Below, piece after piece: positions 52,622 to 60,449 of a stretch of 64,000 bases of DNA (its first letter is position 1; the number at the start of each line of letters is the position of its first letter). A program made the position numbers and the translations under genes. Origin of the DNA: Sulfotelmatobacter sp963788225 (GTDB lineage: Bacteria; Acidobacteriota; Terriglobia; Terriglobales; Acidobacteriaceae); NCBI GenBank assembly GCA_963788225.1, contig CAWBGI010000001.1, forward strand, positions 310,001 to 374,000, written 5' to 3'. The notes beneath the pieces are model-generated. The model was not told where the DNA came from. It saw only the letters and a program-made list of their open reading frames with translations, and did no database searches.

Positions 52622-53059
52622 GTGCGCAAATCGCTTTGGATGATCGTAATTTTGGCCCTGCCACTAACAATGATGGGGTGCGGCAGTGGATCAAGCTCCA
52701 CCAACATCAATGGAAACTGGAGTGCCACCCTGACCACCACCTCAGGAGGGCAGCCGGTCTATTCCTTCACCACCACGCTGACCGAAGCTGGCGGAAACGG
52801 GTTGAGTATTACGAATTTCACATTCACATCGACGGGCTCGTGCTTCGTGTCGGGCCAGACAACGGAGACCGGCAGCTTCACTCTGAGCGGAAATTTCAGC
52901 GGCAGTGTCAAGGGCACGTTTGGAATGACGATCACCGGCGCCCAAAACGTACTCTCCCTTCAGGGCGGCATCGGCCCCAACAACACGCTCACCGGCAACT
53001 GGAGCGTGACAGGATCGTCCTGCAGCGGAGAAGGAACCTTCGTCTTTACCCGAATGTGA
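52622..53059 (+). CDS. Small exported lipoprotein of unknown function
   Basis: 145 residues from GTG 52622, preceded by GAGGAGG. VRKSLWMIVILALPLTMMGC gives a type II signal with lipobox TMMGC, so the mature protein begins at an acylated cysteine followed by GSGSSSTN, a typical linker. The rest is a Ser/Thr/Gly-rich beta domain (INGNWSATLTTTSGGQPVYSFTTTLTE, LTGNWSVTGSSCSGEGTFVF) with a NW-A/NWSV repeat at both ends and three cysteines, like many acidobacterial 'GNW' lipoproteins. No enzymatic motif. A strong terminator follows 20 bases downstream. Confidence 0.78.
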   Translation: MRKSLWMIVILALPLTMMGCGSGSSSTNINGNWSATLTTTSGGQPVYSFTTTLTEAGGNGLSITNFTFTSTGSCFVSGQTTETGSFTLSGNFSGSVKGTFGMTITGAQNVLSLQGGIGPNNTLTGNWSVTGSSCSGEGTFVFTRM

Positions 53060-53079
53060 ATGTAATCCGAGGGGCAGCG

Positions 53080-53114
53080 AAAAGCGCGCGCCGTATCGAG
53101 CGGCGCGCGCTTTT
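53080..53114. terminator. Strong bidirectional terminator
   Basis: AAAAGCGCGCGCCG (53080-53093), loop TATCGAG, CGGCGCGCGCTTTT (53101-53114): a 14-bp perfect stem with T runs on both strands. It separates the convergent lipoprotein and ferredoxin genes. Confidence 0.92.
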
Positions 53115-53152
53115 GACGCGGAAAGCTGCGAATTATTTACACAGGCAATTTC

Positions 53153-53413
53153 TTATCGCCCGTAATACGCGGCATTCCGCGCGGTGAACTCGTTCCACTT
53201 CTCGGGCAGATCGTCGAGCGCGAAAATCGCCGATACCGGGCACACCGGCACGCACGCGCCACAATCGATGCACTCGACCGGGTCGATGTAGAGCAACGGT
53301 TCGGTCGCATATTTTTCCTCATCCTTCTTGGGATGAATGCAATCCACCGGACACGCATCCACGCACGCGGTGTCTTTGGTGTTGATGCAAGGCTCTGCAA
53401 TCACATAGGCCAT
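53153..53413 (-). CDS. Ferredoxin, 7Fe/8Fe type
   Basis: 86 residues, cytoplasmic electron carrier. Two cluster motifs: CINTKDTACVDACPVDC at the front (an extended spacing, as in 3Fe-4S/4Fe-4S ferredoxins of the FdxA type) and CIDCGACVPVCPVSAI (C-x2-C-x2-C-x3-CP) after it. The C-terminal tail (LPEKWNEFTARNAAYYG) matches the FdxA group. A CAGGAG ribosome site lies 12 bases upstream of the ATG. It stands alone between terminators, so it is probably a monocistronic housekeeping ferredoxin. Confidence 0.92.
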   Translation of the reverse strand: MAYVIAEPCINTKDTACVDACPVDCIHPKKDEEKYATEPLLYIDPVECIDCGACVPVCPVSAIFALDDLPEKWNEFTARNAAYYGR

Positions 53414-53577
53414 AAGGGTGTCAGTCTCCTGAGAATCTATGCAGATATTTTACTACCACAGGGGGCGGCTCGGCGAACGCACATTCTAGCAAGAAACGCG
53501 GGCCACGGTATAGCGAATATATGGTGCCGGGAAAAGTTCAAAACAGGTCAGGATGCTGCACCTAAGAGAATCTTCTC

Positions 53578-53616
53578 GACAAACAAAACGGCTGGCAGCG
53601 TTCGCTGCCAGCCGTT
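53578..53616 (-). terminator. Rho-independent terminator of the Gly-rich protein gene
   Basis: A 14-bp perfect inverted repeat (53587-53600 and 53603-53616, core CGGCTGGCAGCG) is followed on the minus strand by TTTTGTTTG. It lies 46 bases beyond the stop at 53662. Confidence 0.85.
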
Positions 53617-53661
53617 GTTCATTTTCAGCTCGACTCTTTTCAGATCAAGCTTTGGGCCAAC

Positions 53662-54174
53662 TTACCGGTGCCCGCCGCCGTGCCCACCACCGCCACCGTG
53701 TCCACCGCCACCGTGGAATCCACCTCCACCTCCACCGTGGAAGCCGCCGCCACCATGGAACCCTCCGCCACCGCGGGCTGCTCGACCGTGAAATCCACCA
53801 CCGCTACGTGCGTATCCGCGGCCCCCAGCATATCCTCGTCCAGCATATCCCCGTCCAGCGTATCCGCGGCCGCCGGCGAAGCCACGTCCGTATGCCCCAC
53901 GGCCATACGCGCCATGACCCCAGCCGCCGCGCCCATACCAGCCATGGCCCCAACCACCGTGCCAGCCCCACCACGGGCCAGCGCCGATAAACACTCCGCC
54001 CACAAACCAGTCAGGTCCGTAGAAGCCATAAGGCGCGCAGGCGTAAGGATAATAATCGTAGTAGCCGTACGCACATACCGGCTCTACGCCAATTCCGACC
54101 GCGACCTGCGCTTGCGAATAGGCCAGCGGAACCATCAAAACCGCAATCAAAGCCAAATATTTCATGTACCGCAT
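53662..54174 (-). CDS. Exported Gly/Tyr/His-rich low-complexity protein
   Basis: 170 residues. A signal peptide (MRYMKYLALIAVLMVPLAYSQAQ) is followed by a short ordered part with two cysteines (VCAYGYYDYYPYACAPYGFYG) and then WHGGWGHGWYGRGG, four GRGYAG-type repeats and a GGGFHGGGG tail. Composition resembles structural or cell-surface glycine-rich proteins and the tail of the DUF3300 protein elsewhere in this window. The His-rich repeats could bind metal, which is speculative. ATG 54174 has AGGGGG only four bases upstream; ATG 54165 is an alternative. Confidence 0.7.
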   Translation of the reverse strand: MRYMKYLALIAVLMVPLAYSQAQVAVGIGVEPVCAYGYYDYYPYACAPYGFYGPDWFVGGVFIGAGPWWGWHGGWGHGWYGRGGWGHGAYGRGAYGRGFAGGRGYAGRGYAGRGYAGGRGYARSGGGFHGRAARGGGGFHGGGGFHGGGGGGFHGGGGHGGGGGHGGGHR

Positions 54175-54415
54175 AGTTCCCCCTTGTCCCAGATCCGCGC
54201 CCCGACGGCAAAACCCACCGAATCTGCAGGTCTTCTGGATCTCTTTTTCTATCCGAAGCGCCTATCTATTTGAACGCAGATCGCGAAAAAAAGTTGCAGG
54301 TTTGGGAGTGGCTGATTTCAGCCACCCTGCCTGAAATCAACCACTTACAAGGAGTAGGGCCCGGGCCGAACCTGGGAAAGCCCTCCCGTTCTCGTTCCAA
54401 GCCCACTCCTAGACG

Positions 54416-55528
54416 TCAGGGCCTGTATATCCAAGTCTGAGCGGTGGCCTGATCGTTATTCGCGTAGCCGCCCGCCAGCAGTACGCTGCCGTCGCGCAGC
54501 TTTGTTTCGCTCATGAAGTGCCATTTGTCGTTCATCTCTCCCGCAGCCACCAAAAACTTCCCGCTCACCGGATCGAAAACTTCCACTTCCCTGCTCCCAC
54601 CCGCAATCAACACTCTTCCAGCGGGCAACTGCACGGCTTCGTCGGGCAGCTTGAAACGGCTGTCGTTCATCGGGGATGCAGCCGTGAACTTACCCGTGTG
54701 CGGATCAAAAATCTCTGCGCTGCCCAGATTCCCATTCCGGCCCCGCGAATCAGACCCGCCCGCAATCAACACTCTCGCATCCGGGAAGAGCCCCGCGGTA
54801 TGCTTACAGCGGGCTGTGCTCAGGCCACCGGTCTCAGGAAAATGCGCCGCTCTTCGGATCGTACAACTCCGCGCTCGCTGAAACGCTCCCTGCGTATCCA
54901 CCTGCAATGAGAACCCGGCCATCGTTCAGCAGCGTCGCTGTATGGGAGACGCGCGCATGGTGCATGGAACCGGTTGGCCGAAACGAAAGCGTCTTGGCAT
55001 TGAAAATCTCCGCCGATGCCAGCGATTCGTTATCCCGCTCTTCACCGCCCGCAAGCAGCACATCGCCGTCCGCCAGCAGTGTAGCGCTCGGCCTTCCGCG
55101 CCGCGACGGTCATCTTCGCAATCATCGCAAACTTGCCAGTCGCCGGATCATATAACTCCGCCGAATCCGTGCCCCCGTTACCGACCCACCCTCCGGCAAT
55201 CAGCACCTTGCCCGACCGCAGCAAGCACGGCGACATGCCCCACGCGGCCAATGCTCATCTCTCCCGTAGCCTGAAACTTGCAGGTCAGCGGATCATAAAG
55301 CTCGGCCGACTTGTAAAAATCCTGATTACGCCGCATGCCTCCTGCGATGAGAACTTTTCCATCGGGCAAAAGAGTGGCGGTCTGTCCCGAACGCGGTTCC
55401 AGCATCGGCGCGGCAGGGGTGACCGATCCGGCTCGGGCGCCAGGGGAAACGTCGGGACGAAACGCGATGGCAGCGATGGCAAATGTGATGACGATGAAAG
55501 CAACGGGGAGCAGGCGGGAACGGTTCAT
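54416..55528 (-). pseudogene. Exported kelch-repeat protein broken by three frameshifts
   Basis: Seven kelch-type repeats (L--DGKVLIAGG---SAELYDP-TGKF---G-M---R--H) can be read across frames from ATG 55528 (GGAGG upstream; signal anchor LLPVAFIVITFAIAAIAF) to the stop at 54416, enough for a seven-bladed propeller. Frame changes are needed at about 55243-55248 (a GGGG run), about 55088-55095, and about 54838-54842 (a TTTT run). Each is explained by one extra base. Near 54840 the reading FSETGGLSTAR resumes directly, so no sequence is lost. Either a recent pseudogene or consensus errors. Such proteins are usually exported and of unknown ligand. Confidence 0.8.
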
Positions 55529-55606
55529 GGCGATCCTCCTGGCAAGTCAGACGGTTCACCGCAATGACAGTAAGCAGACGGCCGCTTTTCTATCGGCGGC
55601 GAACGA

Positions 55607-57634
55607 TTACGCGTTAACTAATGCCTCACTCGGCTCGTACTCCACGATGTACCCCGCCACAGCACTAGCGGCAACCGTCAAAGGCGAGGCCAGATACATC
55701 TGCCCCGGACCACTGCGCCCTGGAAAGTTGCGGTTCTGCGCGCTGATCACCACCTGATCGGGGCGCGTCGAAACCCCCGGCCCCGCGTTGATGCAAGCCC
55801 CACAACTCGGCTCGATCACAATCGCACCGGCTTTCTGAAACACATCCAGGTAGCCCTTGCGCAAGCAATATTCGCGCGTCTCCTGCGATCCAAACTGAAT
55901 GTAGAACTTCACCGAATCAGCCACGCGCTTGCCCTGCTTCAGCGCATCGGCTAGCACGGCAGCGTACATGTCCATATCTTCATTCTTGCCCGCAGTGCAA
56001 GTGCCGCCGTAGGCAATTTCAACCGGCACCGGCGTGTTCAGCTCGCGCACATATTTTCCATTCCCCGGATCGCCCGGGGTCGCGACCATCGGCGTAATCT
56101 CCGACGCGTCGAGTTCGATCACGTGCGCGTACTGCGCATCCGCGTCGCTGTACAAGCCTTCGATCATCGCCTCGGCCTTCGCGCGATTCATCCCGCGCCG
56201 CTCCACCAGAAAGTCCACCGCTTTCTTGTCGGGAGCGACGATGCCAGTGAATCCGCCAATCTCGGCCGCCATGTTGGTCATCGTGGCGCGCTCATCCACG
56301 CTGAGTTCTTCGATGGCCTCGCCCGCATACTCCATCACTTTCGCCAGTGCCTTGCCGCTGCGCACGTAGTCGAGGCTAAGAATCTTCAGGATGAAATCCT
56401 TCGCCGTGGCATTCGCGTGCCTCCTGCCGCGAATCACAATCTTCACCGACTCCGGCACCTTCACCCGCACGTCCTTCGTGATCCAGCTATTGAAAACGTC
56501 TGTCGTGCCGATGCCAAAAGCGACGCAGCCCATCGCGCCCACGTGCGGCGTGTGCGAATCCGAGCCGATGTTTAACTGCCCCGGCAGCGCGTAACTTTCC
56601 AGCACGATCGAGTGGCAAATACCCTCCGACCCCTTGCGATCTTTCAACTCTCCATGCAGCTTGATTCCCTGCTTCGCCGCAAAGTCCTGCTGCTTCAGCT
56701 TGAGTTGCGTGGCGAGATCGAGCAGCCCCAGCTTCTTCTTCTCCTCCGAAATCACTTCATCCAGAAACGTAAGATGGTCGCGGAAAAAGATAATGCTGGA
56801 AGCGTCATTCACCTTCGCGTCCTTGCCGACGTAACGTTCAAAGAAGATCGCCGCCATCGGCGTCACGTACTCATGGCTGAAGCGCAGGTCAGCCTGAGCA
56901 AACCCGGTGTCACCCTGCTTCACCGCCACCACTCCCACTTCGCCTTTTTCATTCTTCATGTGCCGCGCGAAGATTTTCTCCGCCAAAGTCATCGCACGCT
57001 TACCTGTCGTTACTGGCGGCAAAAACACCTTCCCCTGCATCCGCGCCACATTGAACGGAAATAGCCCGCCGTACTCAATCACCTGCCGCGTAATCTCGTC
57101 TTCTCCGGCAGTGAATTCGCTGAGCGCAATCTCCTCTCCCGCGCGAATCCTGTCGATCAACGAAAAATCAGTCGAAGTCAGCACGCCTAGGTTCTGGCAA
57201 TTCTGCTTGTAGATGCGCTCAATGTTCTCGGCGATCACAACCTGAATCCCCGCGCACATTTCCGCATAAGGCGACTGCTCGCGGCTCGACCCTTTCCCGC
57301 GCCGCTTCCCGCTCACCGCGCAAACAAAGCCGCCGCGCTTCACCTCGCCGCGCCCAATCGGCGTCACGCTGCCGCACTTCAGCCCAACATAAGGAATCTC
57401 ACCCAGCGTCTCGTCAAAATAAAAACAGTAGTGCGCGGGAGTGATCTCGTCGGTCGAGATGTCGTCGCGCAGCTTGGGATTGTTCCCCGGATTCTTCGTA
57501 TCCCAAGGCAAATCCTCGCCCGCCAACTGCCGCTTGATCAGTTCGGGATCTTCCGTAAGAAAAAGAATGCGCCCACGCAGCCGCACTTTATCCGGCCGCT
57601 TTTCAATTTTGCGTTCCAAAAGAGAGTTGATCAC
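55607..57634 (-). CDS. Aconitase-family hydratase with swivel domain first
   Basis: 675 residues. The N-terminal ~200 residues form the swivel (LeuD/aconitase C-terminal) domain: DDISTDEITPAHYC, then GFVCAVSGKRRGKGSSREQSPYAE, normally the end of the protein. The catalytic LeuC-like domain follows (GDTGFAQADLRFSHEYVTPM, NIGSDSHTPHVGAMGCVAFGIGTTDV). The three cluster cysteines are present: Cys546 in GGTCTAGKNED and Cys611/Cys614 in EPSCGACINAGPG. The usual SCTN motif reads TCTA. The enzyme probably isomerises citrate, homocitrate or isopropylmalate-like hydroxyacids; which one is not clear. Swivel-first order is known in AcnB, but the HEAT domain is absent. It stands alone. Confidence 0.85.
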   Translation of the reverse strand: MINSLLERKIEKRPDKVRLRGRILFLTEDPELIKRQLAGEDLPWDTKNPGNNPKLRDDISTDEITPAHYCFYFDETLGEIPYVGLKCGSVTPIGRGEVKRGGFVCAVSGKRRGKGSSREQSPYAEMCAGIQVVIAENIERIYKQNCQNLGVLTSTDFSLIDRIRAGEEIALSEFTAGEDEITRQVIEYGGLFPFNVARMQGKVFLPPVTTGKRAMTLAEKIFARHMKNEKGEVGVVAVKQGDTGFAQADLRFSHEYVTPMAAIFFERYVGKDAKVNDASSIIFFRDHLTFLDEVISEEKKKLGLLDLATQLKLKQQDFAAKQGIKLHGELKDRKGSEGICHSIVLESYALPGQLNIGSDSHTPHVGAMGCVAFGIGTTDVFNSWITKDVRVKVPESVKIVIRGRRHANATAKDFILKILSLDYVRSGKALAKVMEYAGEAIEELSVDERATMTNMAAEIGGFTGIVAPDKKAVDFLVERRGMNRAKAEAMIEGLYSDADAQYAHVIELDASEITPMVATPGDPGNGKYVRELNTPVPVEIAYGGTCTAGKNEDMDMYAAVLADALKQGKRVADSVKFYIQFGSQETREYCLRKGYLDVFQKAGAIVIEPSCGACINAGPGVSTRPDQVVISAQNRNFPGRSGPGQMYLASPLTVAASAVAGYIVEYEPSEALVNA

Positions 57635-57784
57635 ATTGAACCTGTAAGAGTTAGAAATTTAGAAAAGCCAGAAGCGGAGAGCAATCCCACACCGTAATTG
57701 TAACGCGCCAAAGTACCCGGCGTACCCCGTGCGATCCCGTGTCCTCTGTGGTTGAAGGTTTTTCTTGCGGCAGCAGGCAAAAGT

Positions 57785-58648
57785 CTATCTCTCATACACG
57801 CGTGGGTCCGGCAAACTCTCCAGCCCCCGCCCAGCAAAGATGTCCCCAAACTCGCGCAACAAAGCGTCATGGATCAGCCCGTTCGATGCCAGAGTTTCGC
57901 TGCTGCTGATCTCAAATGGCGACCCATCGAAGCGCGTCACTCTGCCGCCGGCCTCTTCCACGATCAGCACACCCGCCGCCGTGTCCCACGGATTCAGATT
58001 GAACTCCCAAAACCCGTCGTAGCGGCCACAGGCCACGTTGCACAAATCCAGCGCCGCCGATCCCGCCCGCCGCACTCCATGCGAATGCAGCGTGATCTGG
58101 TGATAAAAATAAATGTTCGGATTCTTATGCCGCTTGTGGCTGGGAAAGCCCGTGCCCACTAGCGATTCCTTCAGCGCAGCCGTTTTCGAAACATGAATCG
58201 TCTCGCCGTTAAGCTGCGCTCCTCTTCCCTGCTCCGCCGAAAACAACTCGTCGCGCGTGGGATCGTAAATCACCGCGGCGATGCGCTTGCTTGGTTTTCC
58301 GGATAAACGTTGCTCCAGCCCCTGGTGTTCCAGGCCAATCGAAACGCAGAAAACCGGATACCCGTGCGCAAAGTTCGTCGTCCCATCCAGCGGATCGACA
58401 TACCAGCGATATTCGCTGCCCTGATCGCTGAGCCCCTGCTCCTCGCCAAGAACATCGTGCGTGGGCCACTGCTCCCGAATCCGGTCGCGGATCAGCACTT
58501 CGGAAGCGCGGTCCGCCGCCGTAACCAAATCGGCGTCGCCCTTGTATTCAATCTTCAAGTGCTGCTGGAAGTAATGCATCAGCAAAGCGCCCGCCTCGCG
58601 CGCGATGGCCGACATGGCAGGAAGAAAGCTATCGTGGTTGGAAGACAT
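57785..58648 (-). CDS. Inositol monophosphatase family protein (SuhB-like)
   Basis: 287 residues, full length. Metal-binding motifs are clear: GEEQG (Glu), then WYVDPLDGTTNFAHG (motif A, D-P-L-D-G-T) and NPWDTAAGVLIVEEAGGRVT (motif B). LVTAADRASEVLIRDRI is the first metal-ligand region. The family dephosphorylates inositol-1-phosphate or related phosphates, and some members (SuhB) also bind ribosomal RNA operon transcription factors. It lies next to the Hfq-like gene on the same strand with a 189-base gap containing a 25-bp inverted repeat. Confidence 0.93.
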   Translation of the reverse strand: MSSNHDSFLPAMSAIAREAGALLMHYFQQHLKIEYKGDADLVTAADRASEVLIRDRIREQWPTHDVLGEEQGLSDQGSEYRWYVDPLDGTTNFAHGYPVFCVSIGLEHQGLEQRLSGKPSKRIAAVIYDPTRDELFSAEQGRGAQLNGETIHVSKTAALKESLVGTGFPSHKRHKNPNIYFYHQITLHSHGVRRAGSAALDLCNVACGRYDGFWEFNLNPWDTAAGVLIVEEAGGRVTRFDGSPFEISSSETLASNGLIHDALLREFGDIFAGRGLESLPDPRVYER

Positions 58649-58650
58649 AA

Positions 58651-58829
58651 TCGGGCTTCGGCTTTCGGGCTTCGGCTTTCGGCGAAAAGCTAAAGAGACC
58701 GAGTGACGTGTTCAGCATCGGAAGCAAAGGAGTCTTTGGGTGAAGCAGCGCTTCAGCGCCGCGATGAACGTGGAAGAACCAAACGCGCTTTAGCCCTTGA
58801 CCGGCCGAAGCCCGAAAGCCGAAGCCCGA
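58651..58829. repeat. Perfect 25-bp inverted repeat between suhB-like and hfq-like genes
   Basis: Bases 58651-58675 and 58805-58829 are exact inverse complements (core GGGCTTCGGCTTTCGGGCTT). The 129-base spacer holds smaller palindromes such as GCGCTTCAGCGC. It resembles REP/BIME-type elements and could form a long stem in the Hfq-like gene's 3' transcript. Confidence 0.8.
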
Positions 58830-58837
58830 AGCCCGCC

Positions 58838-59110
58838 TCACTTCTTCTTCCCGCCGTCTTCCGCAATGTACATAATCTCGTGCTTAAAAATAAATAGGTT
58901 GGGAGCGCCTTCCCTCGTCAGCCGCACCATGTTCTTATCGTAGTACTCGATCCACCCGCTCACCGTCTGGCCATCCATCAACTTGACGCTGACGTGCCTC
59001 TGCTTCTCGCCCAAATTTTTCAGGAAGCTGGCTTCTTCAAAGGTTTCTTCAGGGGGCGGAGTCCGGCCATGCTTGGCGGGATTGGGGTTTCCCTGCGCAC
59101 GGAAAGCCAT
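58838..59110 (-). CDS. hfq: Hfq-like RNA chaperone (Sm fold)
   Basis: 90 residues from ATG 59110. The Sm core, FLKNLGEKQRHVSVKLMDGQ then GWIEYYDKNMVRLTREGAP, aligns with Hfq Sm1 (VxVxLxxG-x-G-IE-xD-xxxLL) and NLFIFKHEIMYIAED with the Hfq Sm2 Y/F-KH-I motif. Hfq hexamers bring sRNAs and mRNAs together. The usual Gln8 and distal-face residues are not obvious, so RNA specificity may differ from E. coli. The first 25 residues (AQGNPNPAKHGRTPPPEE) and the last few (DGGKKK) are flexible extensions. No good ribosome site is visible; a longer in-frame start at 59215 would give an unlikely leader. Confidence 0.82.
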   Translation of the reverse strand: MAFRAQGNPNPAKHGRTPPPEETFEEASFLKNLGEKQRHVSVKLMDGQTVSGWIEYYDKNMVRLTREGAPNLFIFKHEIMYIAEDGGKKK

Positions 59111-59262
59111 TGCCACATTGTACACGCAACGCTTAATCGTCTCCCTGAATCCCGCGCGGAGGGTCCTTGAGCGCGGGAGTGGCACCTTCGTTGGGAGTCC
59201 TTGGCGTTTCACCAAGCTCCACTGCGGGTTGATGACGATGCGATGGCCGGAGTATGAGTGAG

Positions 59263-59360
59263 GCTATTGCTGATGGTTGATTGCTGATTGTTGATTTAGG
59301 GACCTGGCGCTTTGCGCGCTCAGGATTTCAATCAACAATCCAAATCGGCGATCAGCAATT
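59263..59360. repeat. Imperfect inverted repeat upstream of moaD-moaE
   Basis: ATTGCTGATGGTTGATTGCT...GATT and AATCAACAATCCAAATCGGC...CAAT pair imperfectly across about 40 bases (59263-59293 with 59330-59360). It is A/T-rich, unlike its surroundings, and lies between divergent genes where promoters must be. Confidence 0.4.
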
Positions 59361-59464
59361 CAGGATGGCTGGTTCGATTCAAGAGAGCGAGGAGGTCCGC
59401 TGAGAACATCCGCGGAGTCGCGCGGAGCGGCCTCGCGATAAACTGGTTAGCGGCAATATTTCCT

Positions 59465-60181
59465 ATGCGTGTGAGGGTGCTTTTCTTCGGGGTGCTGAAA
59501 GATCTGGCGGGCAAGTCCAGCGATGTGCTGGAGTTGCGGGAGGGGGCATTAGTGCGGGATTTGATCGCGCACTGCGGGGCCGAGGTTCCTGGGATGAGAG
59601 GTGCGTTGGGGGCGATTGCCGTGGCCGTCAATGAGAGGTACAGCGGGCCAGAGACTGTGCTGAAGTCCGATGACGAAGTGGCTTTGCTGCCCCCGGTTAG
59701 TGGTGGATTGGCCAGGGCGTCGATCGTCAGGAATCCAATTGACGCGCAGGGCGTGCTGGCTGGCATCAAGCGGGGTGAGGATGGGGCTGCGGTGGTGTTT
59801 GAGGGCGTGGTGCGGAATCAGACTCGGGGACGGCGGACCCTCTATCTTGACTACGAAGCGTACGAGGAGATGGCGCTGGATCAGATGGAGCAACTGGGCG
59901 CGCAGGCTCTGAAACAGTTTGCGGTTCGCGAGGTGGCCTTGGTGCACCGGTTGGGGCGGCTGGAGATTGGGGAGACGAGCGTGCTGATCGCGGTGGCATC
60001 GGCTCATCGCGCGGCGGCGTTCGATGCTTGCCGGTGGTTGATTGATACTTTGAAACGGACGGTTCCGATCTGGAAGAAAGAATATTTTGAGGATGGTGCA
60101 GTGTGGGCGGATGGCGAAGCGTTTCCTGAGGAAATTCGGCGAGGGCGAGGCAGCCCTGATGGGGAGGGTGCATCTAAGTGA
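59465..60181 (+). CDS. MoaD-MoaE fusion (molybdopterin synthase)
   Basis: 238 residues from ATG 59465; the open frame from 59312 extends the wrong way into noncoding repeat. Residues 1-81 are MoaD, a ubiquitin-like sulfur carrier (MRVRVLFFGVLKDLAGK, ending EVALLPPVSGG). Residue 82 onward is MoaE (VFEGVVRNQTRGRRTLYLDYEAYEEMA, PIWKKEYFEDG with its catalytic lysines). Free MoaD must end in Gly-Gly to form a thiocarboxylate, so Gly80-Gly81 here would have to be cleaved, as reported for M. tuberculosis MoaX. The product would add the dithiolene to precursor Z in molybdenum-cofactor synthesis. No other moa gene is nearby. Confidence 0.88.
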   Translation: MRVRVLFFGVLKDLAGKSSDVLELREGALVRDLIAHCGAEVPGMRGALGAIAVAVNERYSGPETVLKSDDEVALLPPVSGGLARASIVRNPIDAQGVLAGIKRGEDGAAVVFEGVVRNQTRGRRTLYLDYEAYEEMALDQMEQLGAQALKQFAVREVALVHRLGRLEIGETSVLIAVASAHRAAAFDACRWLIDTLKRTVPIWKKEYFEDGAVWADGEAFPEEIRRGRGSPDGEGASK

Positions 60182-60449
60182 GCGTTTGGGAGTGGGCGGG
60201 CCAAAGATCAGAGCTGAGCAGTTGTAGAAATACCTTGCCCGGCCGAGGGTGGTGCAAGCCTAGAGGGGTCCTTCGACTGCGGCTGTGCTTCGCTTTCGCG
60301 ACGCACAGCCTTCGCTCAGGATGACAGTGTGGTGGTGATGGCAAAAATGCGCCTCGCTGCGCTTGGCTGAACAGGCGAAGGCGTCCGTTCCCACACCAGT
60401 TGGCGACCGGGTCAGAGACCCGGTCCTACACGTATACTTCGTTTACTGA
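60182..60449. repeat. Repeat-rich intergenic region before the VWA gene
   Basis: About 270 bases. At roughly 60267-60327 lies a CCTTCGACTGCGG..CTCAGGATGACAG unit of a type often dispersed in bacterial genomes. At 60405-60425 a 9-bp perfect hairpin GACCGGGTC-AGA-GACCCGGTC occurs 25 bases before the VWA ATG. No promoter pair is obvious. Confidence 0.4.

Noticed and set aside
53668..54273. A 201-codon plus-strand frame opposite the Gly-rich gene
   Set aside because: Ser/Thr/Ala repeats mirror the glycine-rich coding repeats of the minus-strand gene, which has a signal peptide, a start and a terminator.
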